Below, piece after piece: positions 1 through 8,955 of a DNA stretch of 64,000 bases. The stretch comes from Zongyangia gallinarum (GTDB taxonomy: Bacteria > Bacillota > Clostridia > Oscillospirales > Ruminococcaceae). The stretch spans positions 62,001 through 126,000 of the forward strand of contig CAJFQY010000002.1 of the NCBI GenBank assembly GCA_904419315.1. Direction: 5' to 3'. Under the pieces are notes generated by a model. It searched no databases and had not been told where the DNA came from. It was given only the letters and a program-made list of their open reading frames with translations. Both the position numbers and the translations under genes were made by a program. Position 1 is the first letter of the stretch; each line of letters opens with the position of its first letter.

Positions 1-741
1 TCCCCTCAAGGCAGAACCGCTTGGTTGCGAGAGCCCTATCTTAAGGGAGACGCGGGCTATCGTGGATATCCCATCTACAGCGATCATCAGGTTCGGCAGA
101 TGCTGGCGCAGGCTATCGCTGATCAGGGGCAAATTTTATGCCATTGCAACGGAGATGCGGCCGCAGAGCAAATGATACGAGCTTATGAAGAGGCAGGGGG
201 AAAAAATCTTCATATGCGGCCGGTGATGATTCATGCCCAACTTGTAGGGCAGGATCAGCTCAAAAAAATGGCCGATCTTTCAATGATTGCGTCTTTTTTT
301 ATAGCGCACACCTATCATTGGGGTGATGTGCATTTGCAGAACTTCGGCTCGGAAAGAGCGATGAAGATTAGCCCTGCGGCATCGGCCAAAAGTCTGGGAG
401 TATGTTACACCTTCCACCAAGATTCGCCTGTGCTGCCTCCGAACATGATGGAGGTATTGTGGTGTGCTGTAAACCGTATCAGTCGAGAAGGTATAGTGAT
501 GGGAGAAGATGAGAAAATCAATGTCTATGATGCGCTGAAAGGTATAACCATCAATGCGGCTTATCAGTATTTTGAAGAGGACAAAAAAGGCTCCCTCCGA
601 CCGGGGAAATTGGCGAATCTTGTTATTTTAGATCGCAACCCTCTCAGAGTACCAGTCAACGAATTAAGGGATATTCACGTTGTAGAAACCATCAAAGAAG
701 GTAAGCCCGTATTTGTTAGAAATCCAAAGGAACTGGCGTAG
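1..741 (+). CDS. Amidohydrolase family 3 (YtcJ-like), C-terminal part
   Basis: The reading frame is open from the first base of the window, so the gene starts upstream and only its last 246 codons are visible. The beginning reads SPQGRTAW, typical of the middle of YtcJ-like metal-dependent amidohydrolases. Further on are the HCNGDAA segment, where a metal-ligand histidine is expected, HTYHWGD, and FHQDSPV near the position of the usual catalytic aspartate. The end has the family closing motif GSLRPGKLANLVILD. The family hydrolyses amide or related C-N bonds in the cytoplasm; the substrate cannot be told. There is no clear hairpin terminator after it. The family call is secure, the exact substrate is not. 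Confidence 0.85.
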   Translation, partial: SPQGRTAWLREPYLKGDAGYRGYPIYSDHQVRQMLAQAIADQGQILCHCNGDAAAEQMIRAYEEAGGKNLHMRPVMIHAQLVGQDQLKKMADLSMIASFFIAHTYHWGDVHLQNFGSERAMKISPAASAKSLGVCYTFHQDSPVLPPNMMEVLWCAVNRISREGIVMGEDEKINVYDALKGITINAAYQYFEEDKKGSLRPGKLANLVILDRNPLRVPVNELRDIHVVETIKEGKPVFVRNPKELA

Positions 742-877
742 ATACGTCGGTTCTTTTGTAAACAATAGAAAGAAACAAGGTGCAACGAAAATTCATAAAA
801 AATACATCTTTAAGCGAGTTAAAACGTAAGTTTATACTTTATTTACGGAATGTATTCAATTTGCCAACATTCTTCTA

Positions 878-907
878 TTGACTTGCCCTATGCCCCAAAT
901 TTATGAT
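878..907 (+). promoter_or_regulatory. Promoter of the moxR-DUF58-transglutaminase operon
   Basis: A TTGACT -35 box (878-883) and TATGAT -10 box (902-907) are separated by 18 bp, about 40 bp before the moxR start. The upstream 130 bp is AT-rich and holds nothing else recognisable. Confidence 0.6.
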
Positions 908-946
908 GGATAGAGGTAGGTTTGAGACGATAAGGAGTTGCAAGGA

Positions 947-1876
947 ATGCAAAAAATACAAGAAATTATTAACCAGGTAAGAAAGTCGGTAATAGGAAAA
1001 GATGACGTCATAGAAAAAACATTGATGGCTATGTTAGCGGGGGGACATATTCTATTGGAGGATGTACCCGGCGTGGGAAAGACATCTATGGCGATAGCTT
1101 TTTCTCAGGCTATGGACTTGTCCTATAAGCGGATGCAGTTTACTCCAGATGTCATGCCTTCAGATGTGACAGGGTATACCATGTACGATAGGAATTCAGG
1201 AAAAAATGTATATATCCCGGGAGCTGCCATGTGCAACCTATTTTTAGCCGATGAGATCAACCGTACCTCTAGTAAAACTCAATCCGCACTGTTAGAGGTC
1301 ATGGAGGAGGGGAGTATCACCGTCGATGGTATAACCAGACAGGTCCCGCAGCCCTATCTGGTTATTGCCACCCAGAACCCAATTGGTTCCGCAGGGACGC
1401 AGCCTCTGCCGGAGTCTCAGATGGACAGGTTTATGGTTCGCCTCTCTATGGGCTATCCAGACAAGCAGAGTGAAATGGAAATGCTGCGCCGACGTCAGCC
1501 TGGTTCCCACGGCGGACGGATCCAGACGGTAGTGACCCCTCGGGAGCTCAGGGAGATGCAGCAGGAGGTAGAGAGTATCTTCGTTTCAGACCCTTTATAT
1601 GAGTATATCACGGATTTAGCATCATGGACGCGGATGCAGCCGGCGATTCGCCTAGGACTCAGCCCCAGAGGCACATTGGCGCTGTTTCAGATGGCGAAAG
1701 CCTGTGCCTTTTTTCATGGACGGGATTTCTTAACCCCCCAGGATGTACAGGAGGTATTTCCTCATGTATGCATCCACAGAATTTGGCTGGATGCGAGGGC
1801 AAAGGTCAATGGGACAGGAAGGCGGCAGATCATCCGTCAGGCACTATTTCAGGTGGCAGCTCCGGTACTGGTGTAA
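947..1876 (+). CDS. MoxR family AAA+ ATPase
   Basis: Cytoplasmic AAA+ ATPase of 309 residues. The Walker A GVGKT lies at about residues 42-46, the Walker B LFLADE with the acidic pair at about 103-104, and the sensor-1 ATQNP near 145, all intact. MoxR proteins act as chaperone-like ATPases that mature or assemble partner proteins, usually together with a DUF58 and a transglutaminase-like protein, exactly the two genes that follow here. ATG 947 is chosen because AAGGAG (932-937) sits 9 nt before it; the TTG at 938 directly abuts that site. The next gene begins 3 nt after the stop, so the three genes form an operon. Confidence 0.93.
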   Translation: MQKIQEIINQVRKSVIGKDDVIEKTLMAMLAGGHILLEDVPGVGKTSMAIAFSQAMDLSYKRMQFTPDVMPSDVTGYTMYDRNSGKNVYIPGAAMCNLFLADEINRTSSKTQSALLEVMEEGSITVDGITRQVPQPYLVIATQNPIGSAGTQPLPESQMDRFMVRLSMGYPDKQSEMEMLRRRQPGSHGGRIQTVVTPRELREMQQEVESIFVSDPLYEYITDLASWTRMQPAIRLGLSPRGTLALFQMAKACAFFHGRDFLTPQDVQEVFPHVCIHRIWLDARAKVNGTGRRQIIRQALFQVAAPVLV

Positions 1877-1879
1877 ACT

Positions 1880-3094
1880 ATGGCAAAACAAAGAATCATA
1901 TACTTTATACTGCTGCTTATTGCCTTTTTATTTTTTATCTTTTATCCGGCATATCTTTCTCATTTGTTCCTTCTCTTTATCCTGTTTCTTCCGCTTTTTT
2001 CACTTTTGGTTGTTATTCCCAGCTGTCTTTTGCTACGCTGTCAGCTTCAATGCCCAGAGATCGCTGTCGCTAAGGGAGAGGAGGCCCATTACACCCTAAA
2101 ATTGGATTATCCTTTTCTTTTTCCCTGTGCCAGTGTTTTTTTACAGGTTGGTTATACCCGGCAACTGGGCAGATCTGATTTAAAGGCGAGACCAGAAGAG
2201 AGGGAGCAGCTGCGTTTTCCCATTGGGCCCTGCAGCCACATGGCATTGCATCCAACAGTTTGTTTTCATCATTGTGGCAAAATAGATATAATTTTAGAGA
2301 AAGTACGAGTTCGGGATATGTTGGGGCTGTTCCAGCTGCCTGTATTAAAACATAAGAAGCTCAAAACAAAGGGCAGCATCTACGTCATGCCCAAACCGGT
2401 AGGACTTATCTGGAATGTGGAAGAGTCTGCAGAATTGGGAGCGGACGGTAACGTATACTCTCTTTGGAAAAAAGGGGATGACCCCTCTGAAATTTTTCAG
2501 ATGCGGGAATATCAACAGGGGGACCGCCTGCGGGATGTCCATTGGAAATTGAGTTTACGGCAGAATAAACTCATGGTCAAAGAATATGGGCTTCCCTTGC
2601 AGTTTGCTGTCCAATTCTTGCTGGATATTGGCATGAAAGCGCAGCTTGAAGAAATGGACCGGCTTTTAGACACCTTTGCATCTCTGACGATGGCCCTCCT
2701 CCAACAGGACATTCCTTTTTCAGTTACCTGGAAAGCTGGTGAAGTGCTGGAAACGGCCCCAGTGGCAAATACAGAGGATTTATCCGGTGTATTGCATAGC
2801 GTGCTGTCGCTGCCAGGCAATAATCACCATGAGGTGTTAACGCAGTTTCTAAATCAAGGGAAAACTATACAGGGTGGACATCTTGTTTATCTGACCACAG
2901 GAGAAACCGCCGGCGAGGACAACTCAATGCTCCGAGAAGCTTTGACTAGTTTTCTATCGGAGAAAAAGGGGAAGGTTACAGCATTGATGACCAGCCCAGG
3001 AAAAAATCTTGCTTTTCAGCTGCATCAGGCGGGATGTGATGTAGTCGCATTGGACGACAGTCCTTTAGAACAACAACTGGGGGTATTGGTTTGA
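1880..3094 (+). CDS. DUF58 domain-containing membrane protein
   Basis: 404 residues. Two hydrophobic segments at about 5-55 anchor the protein, followed by a large soluble part. The DUF58 signature REYQQGDRLRDVHWKLS is at about residues 206-222, followed by a von Willebrand A-like C-terminal half. DUF58 proteins are regular partners of MoxR ATPases; their molecular job is not well established. The gene starts 3 nt after moxR and its TGA overlaps the next ATG by one base, so all three products are probably made together. Confidence 0.9.
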   Translation: MAKQRIIYFILLLIAFLFFIFYPAYLSHLFLLFILFLPLFSLLVVIPSCLLLRCQLQCPEIAVAKGEEAHYTLKLDYPFLFPCASVFLQVGYTRQLGRSDLKARPEEREQLRFPIGPCSHMALHPTVCFHHCGKIDIILEKVRVRDMLGLFQLPVLKHKKLKTKGSIYVMPKPVGLIWNVEESAELGADGNVYSLWKKGDDPSEIFQMREYQQGDRLRDVHWKLSLRQNKLMVKEYGLPLQFAVQFLLDIGMKAQLEEMDRLLDTFASLTMALLQQDIPFSVTWKAGEVLETAPVANTEDLSGVLHSVLSLPGNNHHEVLTQFLNQGKTIQGGHLVYLTTGETAGEDNSMLREALTSFLSEKKGKVTALMTSPGKNLAFQLHQAGCDVVALDDSPLEQQLGVLV

Positions 3095-5658
3095 TGCGAA
3101 AAAAAGAAAATACCCTATTCTTTGATAAATTAGAGAACTTTACCAACGAATTTCAGGCATCCAAACGTCCGGTAGATAATTTCTGGCTCGCCCTCATGCG
3201 GCTCTCTATTTTTGTATTTGCTCTATTCGGTAGTTTGTATTGCTTTTTATACTGTTTTCAAATACCTGTAGAGATTGAATGGATTATAGGCGGCTTATCC
3301 GCCTATATCCTCGTATTTTTGATCCTATTTTCAATAAAACAGTGGTATTGGACCACGTTGGTTCCCATCTGTGTTGTGCTATTTTATGCATGGAATATCA
3401 TTTCGGATCTGCGCCAGGGCTTCATGCACGTACTTAATCAGATCATGCGGCAATTTACAGAGCATTCCATGTGGGATTTTCCAACTTTTGTGACAGATTC
3501 TGTAAGTGCACAGATGCAGAGTTGGCAGAGTACACTGTTTATTCTATTTCTATACTTTTTTATCGCTTTTGCGCTGGGGTTTTTCATCATACGCCGGCCC
3601 AGTGTTTGGGGCGTAATTGGATGTACTGCGCCGTTTCTCTGTGCTGCACTTTATTTTGTGATAACACCGCCTTTATCAGCTTTTTTTGGCCTGATGGCGG
3701 CTTATTTCATGATGTATGTTTATAAAAGCAGCGCACAAACCCGGCTGACCCTGCTATCCAAAGCAAAATATAAAAATAAACAATCCAAAATAATCCGAGC
3801 CCAATCAACGAGGTTTTCTCCCCAGCATATTACCACCTTGGCAATGCTGCCAGTGCTTCTTGCCTCTTTGCTCTGTGCCTCGCTCATTTTGCCATCCCAA
3901 GAATATAAGCGCCCTCCAGCGATAGACAATCTGCAACAGGCCATGGAAAAATTTGATCTGGTAAGGATGTTAAGCGGGGGCTACTCTGGTCTGGGCCGGG
4001 GCGATCTGAGAAATCTCGGGGCGATACGGGCACAAGGGGAGACGGTGCTCAAGGTCAAGTCCTCCATGGATGTCCCCTTTTACCTGCGTGGATACGCCGG
4101 AGCCGTTTTTACAGGTTCTCAGTGGGAGGAGATGCCGGATATTGACTATGAGGAAGCTTCCACAGAGTTTTCCAATTTAATCCCTCAAACCATGTTGGCG
4201 GACTATCTTTCCTTTTTCCAGGGAAATGACTCCCTGTCCTACGAAGCACCTTTGCAGGAGATTTCCATCCAAAACATTGCGTTGGGAAACTCTACTTTTT
4301 TGATTCCTAATGGTCTACGAACCAGAATAGAAGAATTGGGTAAGGTTTGGTTTATCCAGGATACAGCGGCGGCTACTGCTGGCTTTGGAGGGATTGATGA
4401 CTATGTGCTCCAATCCTATCCCATTGCGCGGACACCAGGTCCGGTTTATTTTCAAGGTCCGGTTGACGAAAGCCGGGACAGCTTGGACTATATCTACCTG
4501 GATACTTCTATGATTAACGGATCCTTTGTGGAGGCAAACCAAGGGTGGACCAATGAGAGGGGAATCACTTTTGATACATTTTTGAACGAACAATATGCTT
4601 ACCGCCGATATGTATATGATACTTACACAGCCTTGCCAACGGATGTAAAGGATAGGGCCGATACTTTGCGCAGCCAATATGGACTGGCGCCGATCTTTTC
4701 TTACGATACATTTGGTGGGCTATATCTGAATGTAGCGCAGATCTGCGAGAATTTGCGTAGTCTTTTGGCTCAACAATGTCGGTATACCTTGGCGCCGGAA
4801 ATCATCCCCGAAGAAGAGGATTTTGTCACCTATTTTCTCAACGAAAGCAAAGAGGGATATTGTGTCCATTTTGCTACTGCGGCCACTGTATTGCTGCGGT
4901 CGATGGGAATACCAGCCCGCTATGCAGAGGGATTTGGAATTTCTGCTGCTGACTTTGAAAAAAGCCGGGATGAGGATGGATACTTCCCAATTGACGACAG
5001 CCAGGCCCATGCATGGGTAGAGGTCTATGACCCTTACCAAATGGAATGGATTCCTGTTGAAATGACCCCTGGCTATACCGAAGAGCAGGGGCAATCCATA
5101 CCTGAAGAAGACAATCTAGAGAATGAAGATCCTGAGGTTTCCTCAGAGCCCGATGCAGAGTCCCAGTCCAGTCAAAGTTCATCATCGGTCCCGGAAACTC
5201 AAAACGCAAATAGACCGGGTATGTCGGCAAATTGGATTTTTGTGGCTTATGCCGCCGGTGTGATCGTCCTGCTGGTACTTGCTACAATTTTGGCCCGGAA
5301 GATTGCACTATATAACAGGCGCCAGAAGCTTACACAAAAGGATACGGATGCAGCCGTTCTAGCAGCTTATCGATGGATACAATTGATGCTCCATATAGCC
5401 GAATGTGATAATCCGGAAAACTTGGATACCCCCGAAAGTTATAGCCAAAAAGTATGTCAGAAGCTTCCATGGCTTCATGAGGATCAATTGACAATGGTGC
5501 TCAGGAATGTGCAGAAAGCCCGCTTTTCTGGTGTGCCTTGCACGGAAGAAGAAAGACGGAAAGTTCTGCATTTTGGCCATCAACTGGCTCAAGCACTATG
5601 CAAACATCAAACCTCTACACGTCGGCTACTGTCCCGATATTTTTATCATGTATTTTAG
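3094..5658 (+). CDS. Transglutaminase-like membrane protein (TgpA type)
   Basis: 854 residues. Several hydrophobic segments at roughly 30-270 are followed by a large extracytoplasmic part with a transglutaminase-like core. The catalytic Cys is in GYCVHFAT (about Cys590) and the His in AHAWVEVY (about His639). The third acidic position is in WIPVEMTPGY, where Glu stands in place of the common WxxxDPT Asp. A Ser/Glu-rich linker, a further membrane segment near 715 and a DUF4129-like C-terminal tail follow. ATG 3094 shares one base with the preceding stop. Family knowledge suggests a surface transglutaminase or peptidase working with the MoxR and DUF58 partners; the substrate is unknown. Confidence 0.88.
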   Translation: MRKKENTLFFDKLENFTNEFQASKRPVDNFWLALMRLSIFVFALFGSLYCFLYCFQIPVEIEWIIGGLSAYILVFLILFSIKQWYWTTLVPICVVLFYAWNIISDLRQGFMHVLNQIMRQFTEHSMWDFPTFVTDSVSAQMQSWQSTLFILFLYFFIAFALGFFIIRRPSVWGVIGCTAPFLCAALYFVITPPLSAFFGLMAAYFMMYVYKSSAQTRLTLLSKAKYKNKQSKIIRAQSTRFSPQHITTLAMLPVLLASLLCASLILPSQEYKRPPAIDNLQQAMEKFDLVRMLSGGYSGLGRGDLRNLGAIRAQGETVLKVKSSMDVPFYLRGYAGAVFTGSQWEEMPDIDYEEASTEFSNLIPQTMLADYLSFFQGNDSLSYEAPLQEISIQNIALGNSTFLIPNGLRTRIEELGKVWFIQDTAAATAGFGGIDDYVLQSYPIARTPGPVYFQGPVDESRDSLDYIYLDTSMINGSFVEANQGWTNERGITFDTFLNEQYAYRRYVYDTYTALPTDVKDRADTLRSQYGLAPIFSYDTFGGLYLNVAQICENLRSLLAQQCRYTLAPEIIPEEEDFVTYFLNESKEGYCVHFATAATVLLRSMGIPARYAEGFGISAADFEKSRDEDGYFPIDDSQAHAWVEVYDPYQMEWIPVEMTPGYTEEQGQSIPEEDNLENEDPEVSSEPDAESQSSQSSSSVPETQNANRPGMSANWIFVAYAAGVIVLLVLATILARKIALYNRRQKLTQKDTDAAVLAAYRWIQLMLHIAECDNPENLDTPESYSQKVCQKLPWLHEDQLTMVLRNVQKARFSGVPCTEEERRKVLHFGHQLAQALCKHQTSTRRLLSRYFYHVF

Positions 5659-5683
5659 CTATAGCCCTACGCCTTCGTTTCTC

Positions 5684-5712
5684 TTGGCGTTTTTTCCGTT
5701 TTGTGTTATGAT
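5684..5712 (+). promoter_or_regulatory. Probable promoter of the kinase gene
   Basis: TTGGCG (5684-5689) and TATGAT (5707-5712) with a 17-bp spacer lie between the transglutaminase stop and the next gene. Confidence 0.5.
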
Positions 5713-5774
5713 AACAATAGTTTTATTAAACGGAATTTAGAAGACTATTTTTATCATAGCTAGGGGTGTCACCA

Positions 5775-6524
5775 ATGAAAACATGGAAAACTTTTTCATT
5801 CTTGGTCAATGGACTGCCGGTGGAGGCAAAGTTTACCCAAGAAAATATTGATGAAATTTTTCTGCCTTTGCTTCATCGACTGGATCAGATGCAGAAGGAA
5901 CGGGGAAAACGGATCATTGTCTTTTTAGCGGCACCCCCCGCAACCGGCAAATCGACCCTCGCCATGTTTTTAGCGCATCTTTCCAAGGAGAATAACTGTA
6001 CCGCTATGCAGGCCATAGGACTGGATGGTTTTCATTACCACCAGGACTATATTCTTGCCCATACTGTCAAACAGAAAGACGGAACCGTGCTTCCTATGAA
6101 GCAACTAAAGGGAAGTCCAGAAACCTATGATGTACCGCATTTCAGAGAAAAATTGGAGGCTCTGCGGCAAGGTGATCCCATGTGGCCTATTTATGATCGC
6201 CGTTTGCATGACGTTGTCGAGGAAAAATTGCTGGTGACTGCACCAATTGTGCTGATTGAAGGCAACTGGCTATTGTTCCAGGAGGGACAATGGAAGGAGC
6301 TGGCTTCCCTAGCAGACTATACGGTCTATATCCGTGCTGAAGAGAAGGACCTGAAAGAACGTCTCATTGGAAGAAAGATGCTTGGCGGATTCTCCAGAGA
6401 AGAGGCGGAGGAGTTCTATAAAACAGGTGATGGCGTCAGCCTTCGCCGTGTTTTACAGGGGAGTAGGTTAGGCGATCTTTCCCTTACGATGGATGCCGAT
6501 GGAAGCTTTTCTGTTTTGAAATGA
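5775..6524 (+). CDS. Nucleoside/nucleotide kinase family protein (uridine-kinase-like)
   Basis: 249 residues, cytoplasmic. The P-loop APPATGKST is at about 53-61, then LDGFHYHQDY resembles the substrate-binding region of the phosphoribulokinase/uridine kinase superfamily, and IEGNWLLF is a Walker-B-like segment. A basic region (KERLIGRK) near 195 fits the LID. ATG 5775 follows an AGGGGTG site by 6 nt; the in-frame GTG at 5766 lies inside that site. Members resemble fructose/uridine-type kinases, so the phosphate acceptor is not certain. The gene is alone between its own promoter and a strong terminator. Confidence 0.8.
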   Translation: MKTWKTFSFLVNGLPVEAKFTQENIDEIFLPLLHRLDQMQKERGKRIIVFLAAPPATGKSTLAMFLAHLSKENNCTAMQAIGLDGFHYHQDYILAHTVKQKDGTVLPMKQLKGSPETYDVPHFREKLEALRQGDPMWPIYDRRLHDVVEEKLLVTAPIVLIEGNWLLFQEGQWKELASLADYTVYIRAEEKDLKERLIGRKMLGGFSREEAEEFYKTGDGVSLRRVLQGSRLGDLSLTMDADGSFSVLK

Positions 6525-6529
6525 GAAAC

Positions 6530-6585
6530 ATCTCTATAATAAAATCCCCCTTGTCGATCGACAAGGGGGATTTTATTATAGAGAT
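6530..6585. terminator. Bidirectional terminator, perfect 56-bp palindrome
   Basis: A perfect inverted repeat with 28-nt arms centred between 6557 and 6558, with a CCCCC...GGGGG core and AT-rich flanks that give a U-rich tail in either direction. It separates the convergent kinase gene and the ammonium transporter gene and can serve both. Confidence 0.9.
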
Positions 6586-6626
6586 CCTACATTATTCTTA
6601 TACTGTGTAGGAAGAAATATTAAGCA

Positions 6627-8372
6627 TTAATCGTCTCCTATAACTTCGTCCTGTAGCGCATCATAACCGCGCTCTCCAGTACGGATCTTAACAACATCCT
6701 CAACGTCATAGACGAAGATTTTACCGTCACCAATATTGCCTGTATAGAGGTTATCCCGAACAGTTTTAATCAGTGTTTCCACCGGAATCTTGCAGACGAC
6801 GATATCAATCTTAACCTTAGGCAACAAGCGAGAAGATACTGGATTCCCTCTGAAGTAGAGAGTGTGACCCTTTTGCCGTCCATAACCAAAGACGTTTGTG
6901 ACAGTAATACCGGTGATCCCCAGCTTATCTAAAGATTCCTGCAATTGAGAGAATTTATTCTGATTGGTCAGAATGCAGACCTTGGTGATTTTTGCCCCAG
7001 CTGTCTCATGATGTTCAACCGGTACTGCCTTTTCTACGCTAACTGCCGACTGCGTAGTGGCAACAGGTACAGCCATATCCCCAATGGAAGTCTCATCCTC
7101 AAATGTTTCCGTAACAGGGGCGAAATCCGGATAGGCAATGTTACCGTGTTCGCCGATATCCAATCCCTGAATTTCTTCTTCACGGGAAACACGGATGCCC
7201 ATGGTCTTTTTCAGGACAAACCAGACCAGACCAGAGGTAATAAAGGTAAAGGCGCCAATGGCAATGATACCGATCAACTGGATACCAAGAAGGTTGAAAC
7301 CGCCTCCATAGAATAAGCCATTTGTGGTAGAAAGAGAGGTCACTCCTTCTTTGGCGAAAAGGCCAACGCATATGGTACCAAACACGCCGCATCCCAGATG
7401 GACAGAAGTTGCGCCTACCGGATCGTCAATTTTGAGCTTATCAAAGAAGCCAACAGCAAATACTACCAAGATGCCAGAGAGTGCGCCAATCAGTATGGAA
7501 GCTTCAATCGTTACATAGGCGCAGCCACCGGTAACACCAACAAGGCCGGCGAGACAGCCATTGATGGTCATCCCCAAATCTGGTTTTTTCAAGACAATCC
7601 AAGACGTAATCGTCGATGTAAGCACTGCTGCAATGGCTGAAGTGTTGGTTGTCATCAGAATATGGAAGACATCGGATGGATTCTGGAAACTCATTGTCGA
7701 GCCGGGGTTAAACCCAAACCATCCTAGCCAGAGAACAAAAAGTCCGATCACTGCCAAAGACATACTGTGTCCGGGAATTGCTCTTGGTTTTCCATCCTTG
7801 CCATATTTTCCAATGCGCGGTCCCAGCAGCATTGCGCCGGCCAGTGCCGCCCAGCCACCAACAGAGTGAACAACGGAATCGCCAGCAAAATCCATAAATC
7901 CAAGATCTGCCAGCCATCCGCCGCCCCAGACCCAGTGACCGATAACTGGATAGATGACGAGGGTCAGGACAAAAGAGAAAATAATGAAAGTGACGTATTT
8001 AACACGTTCTGCTACAGCGCCGGATACGATGGTTGCAGCTGTACCGCAGAACACGAGCTGGAAGAAGAATTTCCCCCAGAAGGGAACAGAGGAGGTCAAG
8101 GTTTGATCATAAAATGAAAGATCTTGATTTCCAAGAATAAATAGATGTTCGGTTCCCATGAAAGGGTTGTCTCCGCCAAACATAAGTCCCCAGCCTAAGA
8201 GTATAAATCCCAGAGAGGAAACTGCGAAAACAATAAAGTTTTTCGATAGGATATTAACCGTGTTTTTCGACCTTGCAAAACCTGCTTCTACGCTGGCAAA
8301 TCCCAAGTTCATGAAAAAAACTAGGATGGCCGCAAGGAAGACCCATAGGGTATCGATGACAGAAAACTCCAT
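6627..8372 (-). CDS. Ammonium transporter fused to a C-terminal PII signalling domain
   Basis: 581 residues in three parts. Residues 1-395 are a complete Amt channel with 11 expected membrane helices and the conserved pore histidines (His169 in VVHSVGG, His325 in VHLGCG). Residues 396-459 are an acidic linker. Residues 460-575 are a full PII (GlnB/GlnK) domain with GYGRQKGH and the signature TGNIGDGKIF...IRTGE. PII normally is a separate trimer that plugs Amt in response to ATP/ADP and 2-oxoglutarate; here the plug is tethered. The T-loop reads FRGNPVSSRLLPK, with no Tyr at the uridylylation site. Its own promoter and a 5' hairpin lie upstream. No separate glnB/glnK is in the window. Confidence 0.94.
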   Translation of the reverse strand: MEFSVIDTLWVFLAAILVFFMNLGFASVEAGFARSKNTVNILSKNFIVFAVSSLGFILLGWGLMFGGDNPFMGTEHLFILGNQDLSFYDQTLTSSVPFWGKFFFQLVFCGTAATIVSGAVAERVKYVTFIIFSFVLTLVIYPVIGHWVWGGGWLADLGFMDFAGDSVVHSVGGWAALAGAMLLGPRIGKYGKDGKPRAIPGHSMSLAVIGLFVLWLGWFGFNPGSTMSFQNPSDVFHILMTTNTSAIAAVLTSTITSWIVLKKPDLGMTINGCLAGLVGVTGGCAYVTIEASILIGALSGILVVFAVGFFDKLKIDDPVGATSVHLGCGVFGTICVGLFAKEGVTSLSTTNGLFYGGGFNLLGIQLIGIIAIGAFTFITSGLVWFVLKKTMGIRVSREEEIQGLDIGEHGNIAYPDFAPVTETFEDETSIGDMAVPVATTQSAVSVEKAVPVEHHETAGAKITKVCILTNQNKFSQLQESLDKLGITGITVTNVFGYGRQKGHTLYFRGNPVSSRLLPKVKIDIVVCKIPVETLIKTVRDNLYTGNIGDGKIFVYDVEDVVKIRTGERGYDALQDEVIGDD

Positions 8373-8390
8373 AATTAGCCCTCACTTTCT

Positions 8391-8437
8391 GAAAATAAAA
8401 AAAGAACAAAAGCGTTTTTTTGAACGCCTTTGTTCTT
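8391..8437 (-). promoter_or_regulatory. Terminator-like hairpin at the 5' end of the amt transcript
   Basis: On the minus strand a 15-bp stem (arms 8423-8437 and 8402-8416) with an A-rich loop is followed by a run of T's (8391-8401). It begins only a few bases after the predicted start of transcription and ends about 20 nt before the amt start codon. This layout fits attenuation or 5' mRNA protection; which one cannot be told. Confidence 0.55.
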
Positions 8438-8446
8438 ATGGCTGCC

Positions 8447-8475
8447 ATATTATCACAAAATGAAATTGTTGTCAA
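8447..8475 (-). promoter_or_regulatory. Promoter of amt-PII
   Basis: On the minus strand TTGACA (8475-8470), a 17-bp spacer and TAATAT (8452-8447) preceded by a TGn extended -10 element. The remaining bases 8476-8628 are very AT-rich and hold no recognisable gene. Confidence 0.7.
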
Positions 8476-8628
8476 ATTTTTTTTTAAATTTTTTGACTTT
8501 TTTATAGTTCTGCTGTGTATTTTCTGTGTATTACGATGCGTAAAATTATGTTACTTAGTGTCATTCTATGGCACTTCGAAAACGGATAAAAAACTTGATT
8601 TTCCCGTATAGACATACGATTTTTTGCA

Positions 8629-8664
8629 TAAAAACAGGCTCCGTAGGATATTCCTACAGAGCCA
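8629..8664 (-). terminator. Terminator of tRNA-Ser
   Basis: A 12-bp stem with one G-U pair and a 3-nt loop (8638-8664), followed on the minus strand by a TGTTTTT tail, 7 nt after the tRNA. Confidence 0.85.
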
Positions 8665-8670
8665 TGCTTT

Positions 8671-8763
8671 TGGCGGAGAAGGAGGGATTCGAACCCTCGA
8701 AGCGCTATCAACGCTTACACGATTTCCAGTCGTGCGCCATAAACCGGGCTAGGCGACTTCTCC
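8671..8763 (-). tRNA. tRNA-Ser (anticodon GGA)
   Basis: 93 nt including an encoded CCA. The acceptor stem GGAGAAG pairs with CTTCTCC over 7 bp, the anticodon loop reads CTGGAAA, and a long variable arm typical of serine tRNAs precedes the GGTTCGAATCC T arm. Confidence 0.96.
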
Positions 8764-8797
8764 TTATCTTTTTACTTTTTCTACAGGACGCTTAATT

Positions 8798-8826
8798 ATT
8801 ATACGACAGCAGCTTTTATTTGTCAA
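8798..8826 (-). promoter_or_regulatory. Consensus promoter of tRNA-Ser
   Basis: Exact TTGACA (8826-8821) and exact TATAAT (8803-8798) with a 17-bp spacer, 35 bp before the tRNA. Confidence 0.85.
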
Positions 8827-8894
8827 CCAGAAATTTCATAAAATTTTATTTATATTATTTTTTACAAAATTTCATGAAAAAAGCGTACAGTTCA

Positions 8895-8922
8895 CTTAAA
8901 TTTCTTAAATTTGGATTATAAT
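8895..8922 (+). promoter_or_regulatory. Probable promoter of the SDR gene
   Basis: An exact TATAAT -10 (8917-8922) with a weak CTTAAA -35 (8895-8900) at 16 bp, about 34 bp before the start codon. Confidence 0.5.
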
Positions 8923-8955
8923 AGCTATAGCAAAACTCAAGAGGGGTGGATCAAA

